From: Anthostomella pinea
Taxonomy: Eukaryota > Ascomycota > Sordariomycetes > Xylariales > Xylariaceae
Direction: 5' to 3'
NCBI GenBank assembly: GCA_963556695.1
Contig: CAUWAG010000012.1
Location: forward strand, 1,054,001-1,118,000
Length of the DNA stretch: 64,000 bases
The notes beneath the pieces are model-generated. The model was not told where the DNA came from. It did not search any database and worked only from the letters and a program-made list of their open reading frames with translations. The position numbers were made by a program, and so were the translations under genes. The stretch's first letter is position 1, and every line of letters begins with the position of its first letter. Positions 54,098-61,167 of the stretch are shown here, one piece after another.

Positions 54098-54815
54098 TCA
54101 ACATGATGACCCTCCTTGTGATGTTGCATGGAACAGCGACAGCACCATGGCCACGACCTCGGCCTCCATCTTGCGCACGCCGGGGAACACGTCCGGATGG
54201 ATCGGGTTCGCGACCGTGAACTTGCCATAGGCCTCCGTCTGCAGCTTCAGCAAACCATCTTCCCCATGATACACGGCGCCAGACACGAAGCCGTCCTCCC
54301 AGCGCGTGTGGTCCATGGCGGCCAGGGCCTCGAGCTCCGTGCGCAGGGCCTCGTCGGTCCAGCCCTCTTTTGGTAGTGCTAGGTACCGCGAGCCGCCGGC
54401 GGGGATCATCTTGGCCTGGACTTTTGCCAGCGACTCATTGACTTGTTTGCGCACCTGCGAGCGCACGCCCGGCGCCCGCAGGAAGTAGCCGTATAGTATG
54501 CGGCGCGTGTCGGTGTAGAGCTCGGCGATGGTGCCGAGGAGCCCGCGGCCCTTGAGCTTCCAGAAGGTCCGGCGGACGAGGCGGAGCACGAAGAGGAAGA
54601 AGACGATGTTGCGGAGCCTGTTGTGTCGTGGAAGAGGGGGGTGGTTAGCTATCAGTCTCCCTAGGAGTTTACCAAGAAACGCTCGACTGATTGCTGAGGA
54701 TGGGCACGACTTACAAGTCGAGGTTGATGACCTGCCACGGGTTGCTCGGCCGTGATCGCTTGACGCTATTCAAGCTCTCCCGTAGGCTGATTGGCATTCG
54801 CGAGGAGCCCGGCAT
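54098..54815 (-). pseudogene. Sphingosine-1-phosphate lyase, 5' fragment
   Basis: Exon 1 (54815-54715, MPGSSRMPISLRESLNS to NPWQVINLD) and exon 2 (from 54617) join in phase through an intron ending ACACAACAG. They give LLRNIVFFLFVLRLVRRTFW (membrane anchor), then QVRKQVNESLAKVQAKMIPA, GWTDEALRTELEALAAMDHT and HPDVFPGVRKMEAEVVAMVL. These are hallmark blocks of dihydrosphingosine/sphingosine-phosphate lyase (Dpl1 type), an ER enzyme ending sphingolipid breakdown. Homology stops after SLFHA (about 54128) and the frame ends ten codons later, so about 180 of some 570 residues remain. The PLP-binding domain with its Lys is missing. The retained intron shows a genomic-DNA origin. The next segment (about 54120-54001, VEVRVKDRSESKVHVIGLLD in another frame) is coding-like and unidentified. 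Confidence 0.8.
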
Positions 54816-55348
54816 GATGATTGCTTTGCGAATAGTAAGTAGCAACAGCAATTGGCGTATACGGCAAGCTGCTCGTCTCACAAAAGCAGTCGTAAATCCA
54901 ACGTCTGAAGACTCCAGGTCTCGAGGCTCACATCAAGGAGCTTCGGCGGTTGCTTATTTCGCAACGCCGAGACAGAGACGTTTTTGAATGGGGAACGGCC
55001 CCGCAGCAGCTTCGAAGCCGGGCGGTTGTTCGTCACATGCCGAAGTCGTACCTTATTCATGACTAATTGTAATCAACAGGGGAACAGGGGAACAGGGGGG
55101 AGGTTGCAATGAAGCTGGCGAATGCCATTTTATCTGGCGCTGCTTCTCCAGGTTGGCTTTGGTGAATGCCTGATACAGAGTGAGGTATTGTTTGTTTTGT
55201 ATTTAACGTGGGGGTAGCTCCTCAGTAGTGCAAACCACGCCTCCCAGAGCCTCTGCATCACAGGGTTGTGGAGGTCTCAAGATAATAAGTACAGTCAGTC
55301 CCGCTCACGGGCCCATCCCCGTTGTTGCGGCGGTATGACCTTGGGGTC
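54816..55348. other. Upstream flank of the lyase fragment
   Basis: Contains a short tandem 'ggggaacag' run (55077-55104), and otherwise nothing recognised up to the LINE 3' end. Confidence 0.35.
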
Positions 55349-55376
55349 ATCCATCTGGTCCTTCAAGGAAGGCTAT

Positions 55377-56426
55377 CTATCGGGGGCAGATTGTTGAAAA
55401 GAACTTGCTCTTCTCCACGAATTTTGCCCATTCTGTGCTCCTCTCCCCTAAGTATTGTAAACAAGCTGCCCTAGGCGAATGCCTAGGCAGTAGCCGATTT
55501 TTCCCCAGCCTCTTACAAAAGAAAATGTGTTGTGGTGTTTTTTTCTCACCACAGCTGCAGTGATCATTTGAGTCTGTGTGCCCAAAGCGTTCATGGTATC
55601 TGGCAAAGTCGCCATGTCCAGATCTGGCCGCTAGAAGTCTGTGTAAAGTACTCCTCTTAAAAGATATAAGGTCTCTTTCAGTTACTGCATGTGAGTATAC
55701 TTCTTGATACCTAGATTCAGATTGGTCTTTCCACCATTGGTTGAACTCTTTCTTGCCCTGTCTTTTGAGATCTCTCTTGACCCAAGAGATTGTAGGAAGA
55801 TTTGTTGTGTCTGTTTCTAGCATGGCACCCTCTTTTGCTAGTGTGTCGGCAGCTTCGTTGCCATCAATATCTCTGTGTCCAGGAATCCATTTGACGGTCA
55901 CTCCAGGAGTGTGTGCTGTGGCAAGTTCTTGAAATCGTAGAAAAATGTTTTGTGATGTCTCGGGTGGAGTTCCATTGAGCCCATCTACCACTGACGTGTT
56001 GTCCAGGCAGACATATAGCTGTTTTCCGTGTCCAATTGCCCTGGCTGCTGCAAGACCTTGGAGAGCACCATGGACTTCAGCATCTACTACTTCTGCTTGT
56101 AGAAGTCTGCCCCTTCCCCGGTATACTTCTTGTGTAGTGCCGCCTTTCCTGATGGTATAACCCCATCCAGTGCGGATTGTGCCTTGGTCATCCAACTGTG
56201 ATCCATCTGAGTAGATGACAAGGTCAGTGTTCACGTTTCTCTCTTGTAACCATTGCTTGAAGAGCTCTGTTTCTTTGTCTTTGTCTTTGCGGATTGGGCG
56301 CTTCTTCCATGATGGCCTGGTAAGTATTGGTCTCTGGAAGTCAGGGACTAGCTGGAAGCTCCTTTGTAGCCTTGTTGGATCCTTGCGAGCTTGTATTTGG
56401 AGCCTGCCAACCAGAGGGTGTCTCTA
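55377..56426 (-). pseudogene. LINE copy 2 RNase H region, cut from RT by one TAG
   Basis: The frame directly continues ORF2 after TAG 56426-56424 (RHPLVGRLQIQARKDPTRLQ...). It contains the RNase H residues: Asp in VIYSDGSQLDD, Glu in EVHGALQGL, Asp in VCLDNTSVVDG and the HRDIDGNEAADTLAKEG block. It ends with a Cys/His stretch (HERFGHTDSNDHCSCGEKKT) and stops at 55377. Copy 1 has CAG (5809-5811) at the position of this TAG, so the stop is a C-to-T change. Internal ATG codons (56234) are unlikely native starts. Confidence 0.85.
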
Positions 56427-59069
56427 ATCTATTCGACCTAGTCGGAGGCCGTGACGTCGTCTTATTGTCTCTGCAAGAACTCCTGCTGGGGGAATCTGCG
56501 ATTCAAAGTGTAAGATATGTCCAGGGTGTGTTTTCCAGACTGGCAAGATAGCCCTGATCGCCGTTCGTAGTACGGCATCTATTGTTCCAAGAAGCCCCTT
56601 AATGCGACATGCTGATGTCTCACCTAAGCTCCCAGCTTTCTCGATTCCTGGGTACCAGGCCTCCAGGCCATGTGTGAGAATAGGAATAACACAAGCTTTC
56701 ACAGCCCTCTTGGTTGACTTTACTGGAAGTCCTTTGACTGTGTTGCATAGTCCTCGAAGGTGATTTGCTACCCTACTAGCTTTCTTGGCCCAGTAAGAAA
56801 CATGGTCTTTGAAGTTTAGTTTCCTATCCAGAAGGACACCTAGCCATCGCATGGAATGCTTAGCTGTTTTGTTCATTGTTCCGTGGCAAACTGGGGGATT
56901 GTCTGAGTTCTTTTTGCGTGAGAAGTGCATGATCTCGGTTTTGTCGGGATCAAATTCAATAGCATTGTTATGTCCCCATTGGTTGAGTAAATGAAGGTTT
57001 TCAGAAGCCTCTGTAGCTGTTTCTTCAAGGTTCTTTCCAATGCAGAGTGTTGCTAGGTCATCTGCATATCCAAAGCGTCTTCTTTTCATGCCAAGTCGGG
57101 CACAGATTGGCTCTGTATACAGCATGTAGAGGATTGGAGAGACTGGTGAGCCTTGTGGGAGCCCACAAGTGAGAGCTTTTATATCGGTCACAGTACCTTC
57201 AAACCGAACTCTTGCGGACCGCTCGGACATGAACGACTGGACCCATCTTATGAGAAAGCCTGGCCAGCCCTGTTCTCTCATGCGAACCACCAGCCGTCCC
57301 ATTAGGGCAGCATCAAAGGCCCCTTTCACATCTGATGTGACTACCGTTGCAACGAGGCCTTGGTCAAGGGCCTGCTCAATATCGTGTATGAGTGCAGCTA
57401 CCAGGTCAGTGGCAGAGCGCTTTGGTAGAGCTCCAAAATGTTGTGGGGCTAGAATTCCAAGTTTGACAACAAACCAGGTAATTCTTTTCGCAATGAGTCG
57501 TTCTAGGCCTTTGCCAAGACATGACAGTAGCGATATTGGTCTGTAGGCCCTGGGATTGGAGTAGTCTTTCTTTCCTGGTTTTGGGATCATCACCACCTCA
57601 GCTACTTTGAATGGTTTAGGGTGGTGTCCAATCAGTAGGCAGGTCTGGAAAAGGGCTCTGATATGTTCACCAATGACTGGCCAGCAAGCTTTCAGAATCC
57701 GTACTGTGAGGGTATCTACTCCCGGGGAGTTGCTCTTGGTTCCTAAAGTGCACCCTTCAGCCTCTTCCAGTCCGACGTGGTATTCAAGGGGGATGTATGG
57801 CTTGGGTTGTATGATCTGAGCGGACCAGGGGTCGATGATATCGTTGTCTGAGGTACTTCGTTCAAGCGTGGCTGAGCGTAATGCATTTGCCTTGCTCTCT
57901 TGTGACTCGAATATTTGGTCTCCTATGATGATTGGAGGGGAACGCAATCCTGCTGATAACTTGTGCCAAGAGACGATTCTGTATAGGTCCTTTGGCTCAG
58001 TTGCTGAATTGATTAGAGTCTGCCAGTACTCTCTCCTAGCTTTCCGAACCACGCCGCGAAATTCCCGTCGGGCTGAATTCCGTCCTTCGTGGCTTGTAGT
58101 CTGTTTGGAAAGGGCCCTGTATGTCTGAACAGCTGCTTTGCAGTCATCATTCCACCAAGCAGTGGGCCTAGATTGACGGGGCCTCTTGCCCACTGTCCTA
58201 ATACAGCCTTGGATCATGTTGATCAGGCTTTGTGTAAAGGTGTCCACCTGGCCAGGGGATGCACCCAGCTGGGGGAGTTCATGAATCCTGGTTTGGACAT
58301 TATCTGCCAGCTCCTGTAGTTTATCGTCCGGTACTATCCAATGATTGGCCTTGGGTACTCGGTCCAGATCTCCCTGGATTGGAATGACTATTCGTAATGT
58401 CTCATGGTCTGAGGTGCACTGAAGTGCATCATTGACTGAGGCTTCAGCCATGGGGACATCAGAGAACACCAGATCTAGTACATTTCCGTCATCATGTGTC
58501 GGGACATCTGGTTCAGAAATCAGATCCAGTCCATAGTCTGCCATAGTTTGTGCAAGTATAGCACCACCATGATATCCTGGATTGCTTGAGTCCCAGGATG
58601 TGTCGCTAGCATTGAAATCTCCAGCTATAACGCAGCCAAAAGGTGGAGTCCATACTTCCAGAATGTCATCCACTTCCTGTGGGTTGTCACATGGCCGGTA
58701 GACACTGGCAAATGTAATGCCTTGTACCTTGACCCAGGTGATGTCTCGTGTAGCATAGGGCCGAAGTTGATCCGCTTGAAGGTATTTTCTCACATAGATG
58801 AGAGATCTGGGCCGTGTACTGTCGCTGTCCCAGGAATCCACTGGGGAGTATATATCGTAATTGGGGTGTGTCTTTACTCCCATTCTCCTGCCTGGTGGTA
58901 TGCCAACCCAGGGCTCTTGCATCAGAATGATGTCTGCTTGTTCTCCTTTATAGTCAGCCAGGTTGATGGCTAACTCTGTAGGGCCTGCACTCTTTTGTCC
59001 TCCTGCTGTGTTCACAGAATGGATGACTAGATGCCCGTGTCGATGTGTTTCGTTCGGTGTACCTAACAT
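56424..59069 (-). CDS. LINE copy 2 ORF2: endonuclease and reverse transcriptase
   Basis: 881 open codons up to the premature TAG. The APE-type endonuclease has IILMQEPWVG, CVIAGDFNASDTSWDS and TSDHETLRIVI. Reverse-transcriptase blocks include MIPKPGKKDYSNPRAYRPIS, TSDVKGAFDAALMGRL, GLPQGSPVSPILYMLY and the active-site FGYADDLATL. A Cys/His-poor linker leads to the RNase H region beyond the stop. The start ATG overlaps the ORF1 stop by seven bases (ATGTTAG). RT and endonuclease appear intact, so partial activity is possible. Confidence 0.88.
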   Translation of the reverse strand: MLGTPNETHRHGHLVIHSVNTAGGQKSAGPTELAINLADYKGEQADIILMQEPWVGIPPGRRMGVKTHPNYDIYSPVDSWDSDSTRPRSLIYVRKYLQADQLRPYATRDITWVKVQGITFASVYRPCDNPQEVDDILEVWTPPFGCVIAGDFNASDTSWDSSNPGYHGGAILAQTMADYGLDLISEPDVPTHDDGNVLDLVFSDVPMAEASVNDALQCTSDHETLRIVIPIQGDLDRVPKANHWIVPDDKLQELADNVQTRIHELPQLGASPGQVDTFTQSLINMIQGCIRTVGKRPRQSRPTAWWNDDCKAAVQTYRALSKQTTSHEGRNSARREFRGVVRKARREYWQTLINSATEPKDLYRIVSWHKLSAGLRSPPIIIGDQIFESQESKANALRSATLERSTSDNDIIDPWSAQIIQPKPYIPLEYHVGLEEAEGCTLGTKSNSPGVDTLTVRILKACWPVIGEHIRALFQTCLLIGHHPKPFKVAEVVMIPKPGKKDYSNPRAYRPISLLSCLGKGLERLIAKRITWFVVKLGILAPQHFGALPKRSATDLVAALIHDIEQALDQGLVATVVTSDVKGAFDAALMGRLVVRMREQGWPGFLIRWVQSFMSERSARVRFEGTVTDIKALTCGLPQGSPVSPILYMLYTEPICARLGMKRRRFGYADDLATLCIGKNLEETATEASENLHLLNQWGHNNAIEFDPDKTEIMHFSRKKNSDNPPVCHGTMNKTAKHSMRWLGVLLDRKLNFKDHVSYWAKKASRVANHLRGLCNTVKGLPVKSTKRAVKACVIPILTHGLEAWYPGIEKAGSLGETSACRIKGLLGTIDAVLRTAIRAILPVWKTHPGHILHFESQIPPAGVLAETIRRRHGLRLGRID

Positions 59070-60640
59070 TGACTGACAACAATGGTATCGGCATCTCTGG
59101 GATGAGTTGTATCTGTTGTGTCGATTTGCATTGTGGTGTCTTTGTTATTATTGCTAGGTGTTGACCCAGCTTGGTTTCTGCCTGCTTCGTTGAAGGCCTT
59201 GGATCTGGCTCTTTCTCCGGCTAGCCTTATTTCCTGGATTTGCTCCCATGTGTGCTTATGGATGGTACCTTTCACAACCTTGGGGCGGGCAGGGCATTTG
59301 TCGAAGTTGGCAGCATGAGGTCCTTTGCAGTTGACACACTTTGGGATTGGTTTTTCGCACTCTCCCTGGTGTACTGTGTTGGCGCAGTGTGCACATACTT
59401 GCTTTTCGCATCGGTAATTCCTACCATGGTATCTGAAGCAGCTTGCACACTGGTGAACCTTGGGGGTGTGTTGAATATGCCTTGAGGTCATTGAGTGGGC
59501 AAAAAGCGTAAATGGTTTCCTTGCTGCACTGGGCAGAGAGATTATCCATGTAGTTTCTGGATCAGAATCAATCGTGTTCTTTGAGAGTATGCACCTCAGA
59601 GGTCTGTCGCCTGTTTGGGCTTCAACTTCATCGGCAACAACAGTGTCAGTAATATCGATTGTGAACCCTTCTGCACTGATGACCTTTCTTGGGCATCCAT
59701 TGACCTTGTAATGATGCCAGACTGTGTGGGTCTCAATCTTTTGTGCCTTGAGAATGTCGGCAATTTCTTCTTGGAAAGCCAGAAGCTTAGCCTGAGTTGG
59801 CTTGTCCCTTGGGTGTAAGGTAAAACCAGAAGGACACCGTGTCACTTCTCTAAGCTCCTGAGGGTGGAGCTTAAGTCTTCTGTTCAGTGTAGACTTGATT
59901 CCATAAGGTTCTAGGTGGCTATTATCCATGCGGACAAAGACCCGGAGATCATCCTGCTTCTTCTTCAGTTGGTTGGCAGTGATGAGGGCGCCAGGCTGTG
60001 TTTTCTTCATGGTAGTGTTGACTGTCCATGGATGCTGTCGTTGGCCAGAGGAGACAGCTTGGGCGAAGGTCATGGTGGGCTTCCCTATCCCTATCCCGCC
60101 AGGAGTGGTCTTTCTTTTGGGCAGATCTCGGGTTTCCAGCCACTCGTTCAGGCATTTGGAGAAGAAAGCGCTGAACTCCTTGGCATGAGAGTATAGTTCG
60201 GTTCCAGCTTTTTCCAGTGTCTTATCGACTGCTGCAGCACACTCCTGAAACATTGTCATCCTGGCTTCATAGAGATGCTTGTCTTTAGCCAGTATTTTGG
60301 CTACTTGATCCTGGCACTTTGAGGAAGAGACCTTGTTCCCTGTATCGCCTCTAATGGCTTGGTCTGTAGAGATTTCGTTTGATTGAGGTACTTCCATATC
60401 AATGATGCTGCTAGTATTAATATTTCGGGATTTTCCTTTCAGAGGGGAAACAATGGTGAAGTCAGCCTCAGAGACCTGTGACGGGCTGCTGTTGATGTCG
60501 TCGAGCAGTGCCTGGCGGAGCTTGCTTGGGGTTGCCGGGCCATATGTTCTTTTAGGGACCGGGGATTTGAGCACGCCGCCAGTAGTCGTCTTTGGGACGG
60601 CCACTGGCGTATTTGGGGGCCTATCGTGAAGGGGTGCCAT
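59063..60640 (-). CDS. LINE copy 2 ORF1, gag-like protein
   Basis: 525 open codons, the same length as in copy 1. The C-terminal cysteine knuckles are CASCFRYHGRNYRCEK, CAHCANTVHQGEC and CVNCKGPHAANFDKC. The first third is Lys/Ser-rich. Expected to coat LINE RNA. ORF2 starts inside its last codons, implying coupled translation of the two proteins. Confidence 0.88.
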   Translation of the reverse strand: MAPLHDRPPNTPVAVPKTTTGGVLKSPVPKRTYGPATPSKLRQALLDDINSSPSQVSEADFTIVSPLKGKSRNINTSSIIDMEVPQSNEISTDQAIRGDTGNKVSSSKCQDQVAKILAKDKHLYEARMTMFQECAAAVDKTLEKAGTELYSHAKEFSAFFSKCLNEWLETRDLPKRKTTPGGIGIGKPTMTFAQAVSSGQRQHPWTVNTTMKKTQPGALITANQLKKKQDDLRVFVRMDNSHLEPYGIKSTLNRRLKLHPQELREVTRCPSGFTLHPRDKPTQAKLLAFQEEIADILKAQKIETHTVWHHYKVNGCPRKVISAEGFTIDITDTVVADEVEAQTGDRPLRCILSKNTIDSDPETTWIISLPSAARKPFTLFAHSMTSRHIQHTPKVHQCASCFRYHGRNYRCEKQVCAHCANTVHQGECEKPIPKCVNCKGPHAANFDKCPARPKVVKGTIHKHTWEQIQEIRLAGERARSKAFNEAGRNQAGSTPSNNNKDTTMQIDTTDTTHPRDADTIVVSQC

Positions 60641-60771
60641 CCAGCTTGTGAGAAAAATTTTCTGCGCCTTGGCAAGGATAGTCAGGTACTGAAATAAATG
60701 CCTGTTTTAGTGCAGATATAGAGGTTGCGCCCTAACAGCGGGGCGCCAAGAAAAATAGTTGTTTTTGTGCT

Positions 60772-60883
60772 TACATGTGTTGGGTATTGTCGTCAGGCTA
60801 ACGACGCGAAAACACTCGCAATCCCACCGACCGATTCACAAGTTCCTGCCTTGAGGTCGGAACGAATCCAGTATTTGCCGTGC
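60772..60883 (+). pseudogene. Pogo/Fot1 fragment between LINE and copia
   Basis: ANDAKTLAIPPTDSQVPALR then SERIQYLP matches the minus-strand segment 29235-29335 (inverted). It is bounded on the left by the LINE 5' end and on the right by the copia LTR. Confidence 0.7.
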
Positions 60884-61087
60884 TGTTGGAACAGGCTTGA
60901 ACGATCAATCATAATACTCGAGTATGGGGTCAAGGTCATGATGTTGCTGATGGTTGGATTGTGAGGTCTAGCTGGACCTGAAGGTCTGGCTAAGTAACCT
61001 CGCAATCCGGTATCTAATCTCTTATCTAATCATACATGTGGGTCTTGGTATAGATGGTTTGCAGGCTGGAATCGCATAGATCCAACA
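60884..61087 (-). repeat. Copia LTR (3' LTR of the right-edge element)
   Basis: 204 bp starting TGTTGGA and ending TCCAACA, perfect inverted 7-mers. It adjoins copia pol on the right, so on the minus strand it is the 3' LTR. 60884-60955 is repeated at 44167-44239. The 5' LTR lies beyond the window. Confidence 0.65.
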
Positions 61088-61167
61088 CAGGATACTCTTT
61101 CGTTTATGATTGCGATTCCACCAAACCATCCATCCAGGTGATCTCAACATTGAACCCAGCCTTTAAC

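Larger units (their letters stand above)
55349..60767 (-). mobile_element. Tad-type LINE copy 2, nearly complete
   Basis: It runs from the shared 5' boundary (60767) to the shared 3' boundary (55349; same 3' end as the fragment at 25690). Length about 5.4 kb. Gene order is ORF1, then ORF2 with endonuclease, reverse transcriptase and RNase H. It is inserted in pogo-type DNA on its 5' side. No clear target-site duplication and no poly(A) tail were found. Confidence 0.88.

Noticed and set aside
55349..60767. Target-site duplication for LINE copy 2
   Set aside because: The DNA next to the 5' and 3' boundaries shows no convincing shared string, so none is claimed.
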